DNA from: Hemibagrus wyckioides
Lineage: Eukaryota; Chordata; Actinopteri; Siluriformes; Bagridae
Reading direction: 5' to 3'
Length of the DNA: 64,000 nt
NCBI RefSeq assembly: GCF_019097595.1
Contig: NC_080735.1
Coordinates: 13,340,917-13,404,916 of the forward strand
The position numbers were made by a program, and so were the translations under genes. This document shows positions 28,881 through 41,699 of this stretch, piece after piece (within the stretch, counting starts at the first letter, position 1; every line of letters starts with the position of its first letter). Below the pieces are notes generated by a model. It did not search any database and was not told where the DNA came from. It was given only the letters and a program-made list of their open reading frames with translations.

Positions 28881-29084
28881 CCAGGGTTACCGGATCAAGA
28901 CAAATTTCAAAATAAAATCCATTAAATTAAAAACAACTAACTAAATAAGCAACCAAAACCCAAACCTAAACAAAAACAAACAAATAAATAAATAAGTAAA
29001 AAAAGAAAAAAAAGAAAAAAAAAAGCGAAATCTGTGACAGCACGAGCTGTGGATACTTAGCATAGTAGCGTATTTTATATATTT
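28881..29084. other. A-rich intergenic segment
   Basis: AAAAC/AAATA-rich run at 28910-29030; no gene. Confidence 0.5.
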
Positions 29085-29145
29085 GTGTGTGTTGTATCTT
29101 GTAACTCTAAACTGCTGTAACACAATTTCCCTCATGGGATCAATA

Positions 29146-29148
<3 letters not shown>
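29085..29148 (+). repeat. LINE 3' end that seeds a microsatellite
   Basis: aacacaatttccctcatggg then atcaataaagt is the conserved 3' end of fish non-LTR elements; it runs directly into (ATCT)n at 29146. Confidence 0.5.
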
Positions 29149-30149
<1,001 letters not shown>

Positions 30150-30150
<1 letters not shown>

Positions 30151-30215
30151 TTTTTTGTATAGTTTTGTATAATATTCATAACTATTATAGTATTGCATAA
30201 CTATTTCTTAGAGTT
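30150..30215. repeat. Inverted copy of the duplicated spacer
   Basis: ctcttttttgtatagttttg...attcataactattatagtat...aactatttcttagagttta is the reverse complement of 30030-30110, so the two could form a hairpin with a loop of roughly 40 nt of TCTG repeat. Confidence 0.8.
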
Positions 30216-30938
30216 TATTATATATATTTTTTATGACTGTAGTATATGATATTTTAAAGATGCTGCTTAGTACAGAATAGTGTGGAAGTACAAACTGATA
30301 AGTTGTGTTTTAATGGTGTTTTAAAAGGCTCTTTAGTACTGTAGAGTGTGATATTTTAGTATTTTGTCTAGTTTAATATGATATTTAAAAATACTACACA
30401 GTTTAGGGCAGTATTTTTTTTTTTGCATAGTATCTAATATGTTAATGCTTCGTATTTATTAATACTTATATTGTGATTTTGACGTACTATTTTGTAGCAT
30501 TTTGACAATTTTAACATTCCACTTCAGCACATGTAGTTTGTTTTTATATGTAACACACTTTAATTGACATAATATTTGGTAATGCATACTGTTTAGTATG
30601 AAATATATAGTACATCATAAAGTTTAGTACAAAATATTTAACATGTGATTTAATACAATTTAGTTTAGTTGTAATTTAGTTTTAGTTGTAATTTTTATGC
30701 AGTGTTTTTACTATGTAGTATGGTCATTTTTATTATTTAATATGGCTTATTTGGGAATTTTAAAATACATAATTTATACATAATTATATGTAGTACATTA
30801 TTTTACATACCATAAATAAATATGAAAGTTTGACACACTGTTTAGTACTTAAAATACCATTTATTTTACTGAATATTATAAAATATATTTAAGGTGGCTT
30901 TTATGCTACAATATCCTGGGGTTATTATTTCTGACTTC
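30216..30938. other. AT-rich intergenic DNA with iterated TAGTA/TTTAGTA motifs
   Basis: About 75 percent AT by eye. TTTAGTA, AGTAC and ATAGTA recur at irregular 30-60 nt intervals; no ORF or gene. Confidence 0.5.
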
Positions 30939-30939
30939 C

Positions 30940-30978
30940 TCCAGCTCGTCATTCCTCAGCCGGTTGTTTGACTTTCCA
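30940..30978 (+). other. serhl: Candidate 5' UTR exon of serhl
   Basis: TTGACTTTCCAG at about 30967-30978 is followed by gtcaga, a plausible donor, and the first serhl coding exon is preceded by tatgtag|G just before its ATG, a plausible acceptor. The pairing is inference. Confidence 0.25.
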
Positions 30979-31162
30979 GGTCAGATCGCCTCATTTTTTC
31001 TCCTCTTTCCTGCTTTATTAACATGGAGGCTAAGATTTAAGTTATTTTTGTATGCATGTGTTGCTGAAAGTTCCTGCCTGAGTCAAAACCCTTTACCCTG
31101 CATAGATCTCTGTACAGTGAGCTGTTTATCTTCAGAAGTTTTACTGCACATTGCAAGAGTGT

Positions 31163-31171
31163 AACTGTGGT

Positions 31172-31212
<41 letters not shown>
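31163..31212. repeat. (GT)n immediately upstream of the serhl start codon
   Basis: About 24 GT units ending 6 nt before ATG 31218. Confidence 0.9.
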
Positions 31213-31214
<2 letters not shown>

Positions 31215-31217
31215 AGG

Positions 31218-32213
31218 ATGATTCAGACACTGAAAAGTGTCAGACATTTGGCCATGTCAGCGATGAAACAATCAGGTGAGAGATAATCACAACAGTTCAG
31301 AGAAATGATACATCCTTTTTTACACACACACACACACACACCACTCTTAACAAGAAACAAAACACACACACACACACACCCTGTGTTGCTGTTTTGCAGT
31401 GCCAGTGTCAGAGTTCAGGATGCCAGTGCCCTGGGGGGAGATGAGAGGCCGGGTCTGGGGTCCTGAACACGGTCGTCCTGTGCTCTGCCTGCACGGCTGG
31501 TCTGATAACAGCGGCTCCTTCAACACTCTCATCCCACTGCTGCCTGCTGGTGCAGTAACTTTTACATCAACGTCAATGTCTGAATGTCTGTGTGCCTGTC
31601 TGTCTGAATGTCTGTATGTCTGTCTGAATGTCTGTATGTCTGTCTGAATGTCTGTATGTCTGTCTGAATGTCTGGCATCAACTTTTACAGCAATCACATT
31701 TATATTCAGTGTTGTGTTTTTTTTTTAGCAGATAATTGTATGAAGAATAGTTATGTCATATTTATGTCTGGCTTTCTGTTTCTGTTTAACTCCTCCTGTC
31801 TGTCGTTCTCTGACAGCCTGTCTGTCTGTCTGTCAGTCTGAATGAATGTCTGCCTGTCTGTCTGACTGTCTGAATGTCTGTCTGTCTGGCTGTTTATCTG
31901 TCTGTCCGAATGTCTGTCTGTCTGTTTATCTGTCTGTCTAACTGTCTGTCTGAATGTCTGTCTGAATGTCTATATCTCAATCTATCAACCTGTCTTTCTT
32001 GGTTCTTTCAGTCTTCATGTCTTCTATCTATCCATCCATCCATCCATCCATCCATCCATCCATCCATCCATCAGCCTGTTAGTCTTTGTGTCTGTCTGTT
32101 TCTCTCTAGGCATCTTGTTGACTTTTTAGTATCTGCCTTATCTGTCTGTCTGGTTCTGTCTGTCTATCAATCTGTTGGACACACTGTCTTTTTTGCACCT
32201 ATCTGTCTAACAC

Positions 32214-32249
<36 letters not shown>

Positions 32250-33612
32250 ATTGGAGGTGTGTAGCTGTAGATTTGCCTGGTCATGGTTTCTCCTCTCACA
32301 GGCCTGCAGGAGTTTTCTACACTTTTCCTTCTTATATCTCAGACGTGCGGCGCATCATCGAAGGTTCGAGTTTATTCTCTTTGCTTCACTGATGAACACA
32401 GCTGAGCTTTTTCGATAAGTTCTGCATAGACTTTCCCCCTCCCTCAGATTGTTATTTAATGATACGGCCCTGGCTGTACAGGATACTGAAGATACATGAG
32501 TTTTCTTATGGAAAACATATGGAGTGGTCTGTTGGTCTGTTCTGATGGTCTGTGTGTGTTGTGTGTCTGTGTGCAGCTCTGCAGTGGAAACGCTTCTCTA
32601 TAATTGGACACAGTATGGGTGAGCTGGAGTTTATGCTCCTTCATACATTTCTTTCACTCATCCTGCACAATTACTGTAAAATATTAATATCCATTTGCTG
32701 TTATTTGAGGCATGGATGTCACTAGAGGACAGGAATACAGTTAGATCAGATTCCGACAAAATATATCATCTCCTGTAATCTTGATGCCAGATACCACGGC
32801 ACACCTTCAGGGATCTAGTAGAGTCCATGCCTCAATGGGTCAGGGCTGTTTTAGCAGCAAAAGGGGGACCAAGACAATATTAGGCAGGTGGTCATAATGT
32901 TATGCCTGATCAGTGTATGTATTCTATTGATAATACTTATTAATGCAAATTTTAGCATTAAATCATATCTAGTGACGATTTTATCACATTATTAGTGTTA
33001 CAGTATATCGTCACATTAACCCACCCTGTCTGTTAATCTCGGACATTGTTAGTCAGACATTTTTCATCTCCAGGATTTGTTGTGTCTTTTGTCTTCAGAG
33101 CAGATCAGGCCATTTATACATTTCTGTTTTGCACAGTTGTGTTGAGGTTAGAAAGAGTCATGAAGCTGAAAATGTGAGCTGGCTGTTTGCCTGCCAGATT
33201 GCAGAGAGCCTCCGTGTGTGTTTCTACATCAGGTTGTGTTTAAACATGAAGGACAGATAAACCTCTATTACTCCAGGTTTCTGTTAGATCTCACAGCGCT
33301 GCTGATGTGAAACTCTGAACCGTTTCTATCCTGTAGTCTGCAGCGACGCACTGAAGAACTATTCTGGCTGATCATTGTTATCTGTGAGCAGTGTGTATTT
33401 AGGTTATAGGTTGTTCCCTGTATGATCCTGACACCACAAATATTCATACTGTGAGTTTAATGAGTAATAGATGTATCTCTCTGTGTGTAGCTGAGTTTCA
33501 CTTTGTGTGACCTTTCACTCCAGTTCAGTCATGATATTTCACCTGCCTGCTGAACTCACAAAACTTTCTTTATTCACCCTACAGGTGGAAATCTAGGTGG
33601 AATGGTAAGTCT

Positions 33613-33659
<47 letters not shown>

Positions 33660-33894
33660 TATTATTATTATTATTTATTATAACAACAACATTATTTATT
33701 TATCTATCTATTGGATTATTTATTTATTTATTTATTTATTTTTATGTACAGGGTTATATGTTATTTATTTATTTATTTTTATGTACAGGATTATATGTTT
33801 GTTATTTGTCTATTTATTTATTTACAGGATTATGTTATTTGTCTATTTATTTCTATTTATTTATCTATTTATTTATTTATCTATTTATTTCTAT

Positions 33895-33931
<37 letters not shown>

Positions 33932-33955
33932 TGTACATGGTTATGTTATTTGTCT

Positions 33956-33994
<39 letters not shown>

Positions 33995-36900
33995 TTTGTA
34001 CAGGGTTATGTTATTTATTTAGATAGTTAGTTAGTTAGTTTGTTTGTTTGTTTGTTTGTTTGTTTGTTTGTTTATTCATCCCAAAGGGAAATTCACAGTT
34101 TCCAGCAGTATCTACAAACACAGGTAATAGATAAAATAGGAAGGAATATAACAAAAAATACTAAAATACCCAAATTAGGGTACAAAAATATAACAAAAAA
34201 TATATCAAATAACAAAATATAACAAAAAATATATCAAATAACAAAGTATAAAATATTACAAAATATAGCAGAATATAACAATATATCAAAATATAGCAGA
34301 AAAATACTAAATACAGAGATTTAGGAATAGGAATTTAGGAATTTACTTATTTATTTATTAATGTATTTATTATTACATTTAAATTGAAACACATAGGCAT
34401 ATAATTAATAATAAGAAGGAGAAAGGACTAGTAAATAATGGTAAATATTATTTTAAATAATATATATAGAGAGAAATATGATTATATTCTCTTTAAAACA
34501 CTAAGTTTTAGTCTGTGTAGATACATTGTGCTGTATGAGGCATGCACATTTATAATGAACCTTTTTAATTCGTTTTTTCTCCAGGTATGTGCGTTGTATC
34601 CAGAGTCGGTGGAGGCGTTAGTGCTCCTGGACTCTTACGGATTTCTTCCAGTAGATGTGGTACAAACACAAGACATCACATAAAACAAACACGTTAAACA
34701 ATAAATTTGTTTTTAATAGCGTTAAGTAATATATATATATATTAATAGTATGCTCCCTATTTGGTTTTAACTAAATTCTTAAGGCCAGAAGTTTGGTTTA
34801 TTTTTGGATTATTTTGGTTTTCCTGCAGAAACGAATGAGCAGGGTCATGCGCAGAGGGATTGAGGAAATGTTGGAGTATGAAAAAAAAATGGCTGACAGA
34901 AAAGAAAGGATCTACACTTATGAGAAGGCCAAAGAGAGGTAAAATATCCCAGAGTGGTAGCTTTTCTTTAGGTAAATATTCTGTTTGTCATCTTCCCTTT
35001 TTGTCATCTCTCTGCTTCTTCTTCTAGACTGAAGGCAGCGAATCAGTTTCTCTCAGACAAGTCTGTGGAGATTCTGCTCGAGCGAGGAGTCCAGGAGGTG
35101 GATGGAGGTTAGATCCTTATGATTCTTTATGATTTGACTCCCAGGGAACAAATAGTAATAATTATTACCAAGATGGGGATTGTGGGTAAACATACACTCT
35201 ATTGCCAAACGTTTTGGGACACCCAATGAAAGGAACTCCTAATGCTTCAGCATACCAAGACATTTTGGACAATTTCATGCTCCCAACTTTGTGGGAACAG
35301 TTTGGGGATGACCCCTTCCTGTTCCAACATGACTGCACACCAGTGCACAAAGCAAGGTCCATAAAGACATGGATGAGTGAGTTTGGTGTGGAGGAACTTG
35401 ACAGAGTCCTGACCTCGACCTGATAGAACACCTCTGGGATGAATTAGAGCAGAGACTGTGAGCCAGACCTTCTCGTCCAACATCAGTGACTGACCTCACA
35501 AATGTACTTCTAGGGGAATGTTAAAAAATTCCCATAAACACACTCCTGAACCTTGTGGAAATCCTTCCCAGAACAGTTGAAGCTGTTCTAGCTGCAAAAG
35601 GGTGGGACAACTCCATATTACATTCATGTGCATGTAAAGGGCGGACGTCCCAAAACTTATGCCCATATAGTGTAGCTTGCAAAGCTTTGCAGGAATTTTG
35701 GATGAAGATCCAGAGGTGTGAGTAAAAACATGGAGTATGATGAAAGATTTTAACATATACTGCTAAAATTACGACAAAATTCATCTTTCCTTATAAGCTG
35801 ATCCTTTTTGTTATTACTTCTGCTTCATGAACATTACATTGTGTCCTTGGACGTGTTAAAGCAGAGACATAAAATCTATCAATAATCATAACAATATTGT
35901 CTAGAGATGTCTCGGGATGGATGAAGTTAAATGAAGACGTTCATTTCGTCTACTCCATTTTTTCTCTCTTGAAGGTGTGGTGTTCACCAGAGACATCAGA
36001 ATAAACCTGGTGAGTAATTATTTTCATTTTTCTTGACCATCCATTCTTCTTAAGACCAAACACACACATTTATTGTTTTGATGCAAATGTATTAAAGTAG
36101 ATAAAAATAAACTAGAATGCCAAAATAATAATTTGTCATGTGCATTAAGAGTGTTTTAAGGATCTATATACTCTCCACATGTTCACTGCTATATAATATA
36201 ATATGGAAAGTAAAAAACACAATGATGTCCTTCAGCAATGTAAATATTATATGCAGTACAAAAGTGGCGTAGTGGGAGAAACGAGAGACGTACAGTCTGA
36301 GTTTAGGTCTGATATCAGTACAACCATCAGTGTAGACGGAAGTGATCGATTTTAAACTGTATTTATTGGTACTGTATCTTAGAGAGAAGGTTTCTTACTG
36401 GTATTTGGTTTCTTTCAGACTAACATTGTTCGGAATTCATTGGAGCAGTGTCTCGAGATGCAGTCACAGATATCCGCTAGAGTGCTCGTCCTGAGGTGAG
36501 TCACAAACCCTAACCCTAATCACTGCACTTTACACACTACTTTACTGCACTGCACTGTGTTTATCTCCATCTGACTTAATAACAACTTCAAACTGATGCA
36601 GAGTCATGAGGGTATTTTTAGAAATACTTTTATGCAGCTTGGCTGGCAACAACTTGGGGATTAGTGGTGGCATAAATCCGAGATAATTATTACTGTAGAT
36701 CCAAAATGCTGGAACAACTAACTCCTAACACCTAAGGCCTAAACCCTAACCCCTAAACCTCAACCCCTATACCGTAACCCCTAAACCCTAACACCTAACC
36801 CCCAACCCTAAACCCTAACATCTAACCTCTGGACCCTAACCCTTAATTCCTAACACCTTATCCCTAACCCATAACCCCTCAACCCTAACTCCTTATCCCT

Positions 36901-37930
36901 AACCCATAACCCCTCAACCCTAACTCCTTATCCCTAACCCATAACCCCTCAACCCTAACACCTTATCCCTAACCCATAACCCCTCGACCCTAACACCTTA
37001 TCCCTAACCCATAACCCCTCGACCCTAACACCTTATCCCTAACCCATAACCCCTCAACCCTATCACCTAAACCCTAACATCTAACCTCTGGACTCTAACC
37101 TTTAATTCCTAACACCTTATCCCTAACCCATAACCCCTCAACCCTAACACCTTACCCCTAACCCATAACCCCTCAACCCTATCACCTAAACCCTAACATC
37201 TACCCCCTGGACCGTAACCATTAACTCTTAACATCTTATCCATAGCTCCTAAACCCTAACCCCCAACCACTAAACCCTACCCTAACACCTAACCCTAACC
37301 TTTAATTCCTAACACCTTACCCCTAACCCATAACCCCTCGACCCTAACCTTTAATTCCTAACACCTTACCCCTAACCCATAAGCCCTACCCTATAAGTTC
37401 TAAACCCTAACACCTAAACCCTAAGTCTCCATATTTTGAAGGTTACCTAATAAATGGGATTTTAAAGGCCAATTAATTTGAAAAAACATGGTCTGACCAT
37501 ACCGCCCGGTCTGACTGCACCAACATCAGCATGATGCACTAGCTCATGATCGTTAAAACATACATTCAGCATATTTTTGGTGCCTGGATTGTTTTCAGGG
37601 CGAGCCAGGGCTTGGAGAAAACTTTCCCTCAACCTGAGGAGATGGCAGTTCCCTTACTAAATGGCTGGTCAGGAGAAAGAGTGAGTGCCTTCATCATTTC
37701 ACATATACATTCCACCTTTTATATATATACAAAAACTCACTCTCTCAGCATCCTCTCTCTATTTCTCTCATGTTCTCCTCCAGAACACTATCATGACAGT
37801 GGAAGGAGATCATCATGTGCATTTAAACAACCCTGAGCTGGTGGCACCCATCATCACAGACTTCCTGCTCTCCCAGACGTCTCAAGAAACGGCTAATGCG
37901 TCGGGCCTTAATCAGTCTCCTAAACTATAA
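31218..37930 (+). CDS. serhl: Serine hydrolase-like protein (alpha/beta-hydrolase), 12 coding exons
   Basis: Coding exons: 31218-31275, 31400-31549, 32250-32363, 32577-32618, 33585-33604 (20 nt), 34585-34659, 34829-34938, 35028-35107, 35975-36009, 36419-36495, 37599-37680, 37784-37930. The total is 990 nt, 329 aa; all junctions are GT-AG with matching phases. The sequence matches the SERHL/SERHL2 family of putative alpha/beta-fold serine hydrolases, for which the physiological substrate is not settled. Visible: oxyanion-type HGW (51-53) in LCLHGWSDNSGSF, DLPGHGFSSH, nucleophile elbow GHSMGG with Ser120 (completed across exons 4-5), LVLLDSYGF, and catalytic-type His291 in EGDHHVHL. The N-terminus MIQTLKSVRHLAMSAMKQS is longer and more basic than the human start; Met13 is an alternative start. 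In human the family lies on 22q13. Confidence 0.93.
31570..31672. repeat. 20-bp tandem repeat in serhl intron 2
   Basis: Units of TGTCTGTCTGAATGTCTGTA repeated about four times. Related TGTC/TGAA sequence continues at 31800-31975, and a (CCAT)n run lies at 32024-32071. Confidence 0.8.
32216..32247. repeat. (CT)n forming the polypyrimidine tract of serhl exon 3
   Basis: Around 15 CT units end in cag at 32249, so the microsatellite itself serves as the acceptor's pyrimidine tract. Confidence 0.8.
32781..32915 (+). mobile_element. 3' fragment of a GATCAGGCATAAC-family Tc1 element
   Basis: gataccacggcacaccttca...gtcagggctgttttagcagc...ataatgttatgcctgatcag ends next to TA at 32916; only the last 135 bp remain. 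Confidence 0.75.
33617..34076. repeat. (AAT)n, (TTTA)n and (TTTG)n arrays in serhl intron 5
   Basis: AAT run 33617-33673, then long ATTT blocks with two short copies of atgtacaggattatg-type spacers, then GTTT at 34035-34072. Translations (Leu-Phe-Ile-Tyr) are artefacts. Confidence 0.9.
34073..34150 (-). repeat. LINE 3' end, reverse orientation
   Basis: ttattcatcccaaagggaaa read in reverse is the conserved LINE 3' end (TTTCCCTTTGGGATGAATAA), with the GTTT/ATTT array as its tail. Confidence 0.5.
35195..35672 (+). mobile_element. Internally deleted Tc1 element, serhl intron 8
   Basis: 478 bp flanked by TA, TIRs CACTCTATTGCC...CATATAGTG. It keeps only the C-terminal part of the transposase ([20 protein letters not shown] with the second Asp), then stops. 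Related to the intact element at 3538-4785. Confidence 0.85.
36720..37432. repeat. Telomere-like CCCTAA array with 35-bp period, serhl intron 10
   Basis: Degenerate CCCTAA/CCCATAA/CCTCAACCCTAA repeats. The unit beginning CCTTATCCCTAACCCATAAC recurs every 35 bp from about 36856 for at least five copies. A short seed CCCTAACCCTAA also occurs at 36508-36520. Confidence 0.9.
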
Positions 37931-38532
37931 AAATACTTGTATAGACTTTTGAAATTTTCAGAGCTGCACATTATCACCATAGCTGGGTTTTAATACAAGT
38001 AACAGATCTTATTTTATTCCTCCTGATTACTTATTATTTTGTTGTTCTTGTTTTGATGAGTAACTGAGAGATGAGCGTGTAAGGTGGGACAGGGAGGAAA
38101 CCGGGAGGTAGAAATGTACAAGTTAGAAACTAATAGAACTGATGTATAAAGATATATTCAGTCATTTATGTCCCATCTTAACTAAAGCTACGTTTCTGAA
38201 TCTCTCTCTGGGGTGTTTCTCTCACAAAGCTACACACACACTCACACACACTAGGCCAGTTTTCTGACTTGACAAGCAGCTTGAGTGACAGGTAGTTAGA
38301 GATACCTCACTTTTCTGATTGGTTGGATGAATTTTTTTTGTTAATTTTATACTAAATATATTTTTTAATGAAAAAAAATACTATATATGAAAAATCTGAA
38401 AACTGAACTGAAATTTCTTTCTCTTCAGCACATATATTCACAAGAAATCGTATTTAAACCTGTTTATGTCTCATAGAGAAAAACCTGATTAGGCTTATGT
38501 CCATTTCACAAAAGCACATACATTTTCTTTGG

Positions 38533-38535
<3 letters not shown>

Positions 38536-38574
<39 letters not shown>
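38536..38574. repeat. (CT)n in serhl 3' UTR region
   Basis: About 19 CT units. Confidence 0.85.
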
Positions 38575-38577
<3 letters not shown>

Positions 38578-38818
38578 AGTCCTAAGAAAGAAAGTGTCTC
38601 CTCGGTGCTAACACTTTTAACAAAAGCATTAAAGCATTCGCACAATAATGAATTACAGTTGAGTTACAGCTGTCTTGGGTCAGGTTGCTGATCAGTGTCT
38701 CTTCTTTCTTGATGAACAAAACATTGCAAAATGATTGTGTATTGTTGTAATGTGATTTATTTTCCTTATTACTTATAACAAATGTTTTATTCATAGTCTC
38801 TTGTGATAATCTGAATGA

Positions 38819-38828
38819 AATAAATAAA
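38819..38828 (+). promoter_or_regulatory. serhl: serhl polyadenylation signals (AATAAA x2)
   Basis: Two overlapping AATAAA hexamers about 0.9 kb after the serhl stop codon, with a GT-rich stretch (tctgtctgtgtgtcag) just downstream, as expected for a cleavage/polyadenylation site. Confidence 0.5.
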
Positions 38829-39581
38829 ACTACTCCTGTTCTCTGTCTGTGTGTCAGTCATAATCCATCAGTCATGTCCATCAGCTGCTCTTTATATCAA
38901 GCCATCTACAGTCTCTGATGTACGGCATGTCTAAAAACATGATCCTGCATTGTCTAAAGCACTAATGTTAACTGACTGACTGCTAAAACAAATGTATTAT
39001 ATGTGAGGTACGCAGTGGTGGACCATCAGGGCCAGCAAGGCCTTCTCTGCTGGCGTAAACAGTAGTGATAAAATATATTTTTCCAGGCATGTGTATTAAA
39101 TTATTCCCAATAGTCTATTCTTTACATTTCATAGCTTTTCTCTTGGTTGTGCTGCTTCCAGTAGTGTATATTTATGATAAGAGTATTTATCCAATCATAT
39201 TTCAGCAGGTAGACAATTACGTCAGCAATTTCCCATCAGAGCTATAGCATGAATTTAAGATGTGAAAGATTTGACACAGCCTTTAGTATTAGACCTCTGT
39301 CATAGCAGTGTAATACTGTTAATAGGAACAGATGGTTTGATTCATCAATCAGGACAATCAGACTGTTTGGTGCAGCAAAACACCTAACAGCTAAACTGAC
39401 AAAATGTTCCTCTGTCAGTTTCAGATAGAAAATGTCTCCATATGGTTTTGTACTGCTTTTTAAATAATAGGGGTCTGACCGTGGGACGTGAAGTGTTTGA
39501 TATCTTTTATCTCTTGTGATTGATGATGGACTGTTCAAGTTTCTCATCCATGTTTTTTGACTAAATACACCAGACTATCTG

Positions 39582-40112
39582 CACCAATCAGGGTGAAGAG
39601 GTGATGTGAATAACACTGATGATCTCATCATGGCGCCTGTTAGTGGGTGGGATATATTAGGCAGCAAGTGAACATTTTGTCCTCAAAGTTGATGTGTTAG
39701 AAGCAGGAAAAATGGACAAGTGTAAGGATTTGAGCGAGTTTAATGAAGGGCCAGACTGTGATGGCTAGACGACTGGATCAGAGCATCTCCAAAACTGCAG
39801 CTCTTGTGGGGTGTTCCCGGTCTGCAGTGGTCAGTATCTATTAAAAGTTGTCCAAGGAAGGAACAGTGGTGAACCGGCGACAGGGTCATGGGCGGTCAAG
39901 GCTCATTGATGCACGTGGGGAGTGAAGGCTGACCCGTGTGATCCGATCCAACAGACGAGCTACTGTTGCTCAAATTGCTGAAGAAGTTAATGCTGGTTCT
40001 GATAGAAAGGTGTCAGAATACACAGTGCAGGACGGGTCAGGGCTGTTCTGGCACCAAAGGGGTGAACAACACAATATTAGGTAGGTGGTTATAATGTTAT
40101 GCCTGGTCGGTG
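39582..40112 (+). mobile_element. Tc1-derived MITE, GATCAGGCATAAC family
   Basis: About 531 bp; right TIR (ATGCCTGGTCGGTG) precedes TA at 40113, left end worn (CACCAATCAGGG). It has the helix-turn-helix remnant and the same deletion joint (ACACAGTGCA then GGGTCAGGGC). Confidence 0.8.
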
Positions 40113-40436
40113 TAAGTGAAATAACCTGATTGAACCCACAATTGAAGACACAACCATTACACAGTTTAATGTACATTCATTTGGTTTTTTATCAACACAA
40201 GCGTGATAACCACACCGTCACCTGAGTGTGTGAGTTTAATTTAAGGCAGCTTATGCAAGAACGTAAGAAAAGGGGACTATTTTAGGAGATAGTTTAGGGG
40301 CAGAGTGGGTGTGTTTGCAAATTAAAAATCCAGCATGTATTATTATGCACCTTGCAACTCACTAATAATGACACTGTTTTAACTACTGCAGTGAGTGAAG
40401 GAGTGAGAGAAAGCGGGTCAGAAAAAAAAATCCCTT

Positions 40437-40731
40437 ATATAAGGCTCTATCACTCACCCACCCTTTCCTCGTCATTATCACAGCTGTTACTATAGTAACA
40501 CACCCCCCCATGTGGAACGAGAATGGCACAGCCCTGATTTGGACTGAGAGAGAGAGAGAGAGAGAGAGTGGTGAACAGACCCTCAAGTACATCATCAAAT
40601 CGCAGTATCTTTCCATTCACCTTCACAGCCCTCCACGGATTTTAATAGTCATACTGCAGCCCAGGTGTTCTCATCGTCCAACCAGTGTGAATTCACACAA
40701 CCAGAAGCAGTACAAGAGCATATTAATCCAG
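40437..40731 (+). promoter_or_regulatory. smim45: smim45 TATA-type promoter and candidate 5' UTR exon
   Basis: TATATAAGG at 40437-40445 is a canonical TATA box. Roughly 30 bp downstream a non-coding exon could begin; it would end at 40731 (AATCCAG|gtatgt) and splice to the acceptor cacag at 40958, one base before the smim45 ATG. Donor, acceptor and TATA are seen; their combined use is inferred. Confidence 0.5.
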
Positions 40732-40959
40732 GTATGTGCTGATGCCAAGCATGCATGTCATGTATGAAGTCGTACATGCTGCATAGGTGCCGTATAAAGT
40801 CTAGTCACGATAAACTCACTTCGTTTAGACATTTTCTGGTTAAAACTGCAGTGTATTTTACACCACCGTCGCTTATGAGTATAGAAAACTATTGAATAGG
40901 GTTCAGTGCGTGCTACTCGGAGAATAAAATCCATTTCCCTCCATCACATTCACCACAGG

Positions 40960-41154
40960 ATGTTTGTGGACTGGTTCGTCCCGGTCTATCTGCTCGTTTC
41001 CGTGCTGGTCCTGGCTGGGTTTGGAGCCTGCCTTTACTTCTTGGAGCCTGGGCTTCAAGATGCTCATAAGTGGAGTAACAAGTCCATCAAGCACCAGCCT
41101 CTGGTGCCCACGCTGAAAACCCACCGAGATGACGACAGCAGTGCGCTCATATGA
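40960..41154 (+). CDS. smim45: Small integral membrane protein 45-like microprotein
   Basis: A 64-aa ORF whose ATG lies one base after a splice acceptor (ttcaccacag|G). It starts MFVDWFVPVYLLVSV, a hydrophobic segment of about 20 residues (8-28), followed by CLYFLEPGLQDAHKW and a polar tail with QPLVPTLKTHRDDD. This matches my recollection of SMIM45 (68 aa in human: DWFVP start, one membrane span, EPGLQEAHKW, then PLV). It is a probable single-pass membrane protein of unknown function. Placement between serhl and septin3 agrees with human 22q13, where SMIM45 sits beside SEPTIN3. It is easily missed by gene finders because of its size. Confidence 0.78.
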   Translation: MFVDWFVPVYLLVSVLVLAGFGACLYFLEPGLQDAHKWSNKSIKHQPLVPTLKTHRDDDSSALI

Positions 41155-41693
41155 CACGATGTGTGAAGGTTTCAGATCAGGGATCAGTAGACGCTTTCCA
41201 CGGATTTCCACGGATGTTCTTTTGCAATAAGAATCCTCTGGTTGGTTAACAAGAAGAATTTGAATTAGCAATTCAGTATTAAACTGTACATTTCCTTGTC
41301 ACTGGGTCGGTACCGTGAAACATACACTATTTGTACCTCGTGTGTGTATGTTTCACCTGGAAAGGAGGAATATAATTCCTTTAAAGAGACAAGGATGATT
41401 GAATGTATATTAAATGATTGTACCTTAAACGATTTTGTAGGTACTCTACTTTCACATTACCATGTAGAACATCTACCCTTGAACTGTTAGCTTGAATCTG
41501 CCGTTAATTGTTTTAATCAATGTAACATACATCTAAACTTTAGCTGACTTTTTCCCCCACATATGCACTTTACACCTGATTTCTCTTCCCTTATACCCTC
41601 TAAGGATTATTTTTTGTTTTGTGCTAATTGTTGTTGCACGTATTGTCGTTGTTCATATTGTGCATATGTTGGGATGCATATCTGTGAACACTT

Positions 41694-41699
41694 AATAAA
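41694..41699 (+). promoter_or_regulatory. smim45: smim45 polyadenylation signal (AATAAA)
   Basis: AATAAA about 540 nt after the smim45 stop; further AATAAA copies follow near 41841-41857. Confidence 0.4.

Noticed and set aside
33711..34030. Hydrophobic 80-103 aa proteins rich in Leu-Phe-Ile-Tyr
   Set aside because: Translation of the (TTTA)n array in a serhl intron.
36720..37432. Chromosome end
   Set aside because: The telomere-like repeats are degenerate, have a 35-bp period and lie between two serhl coding exons.
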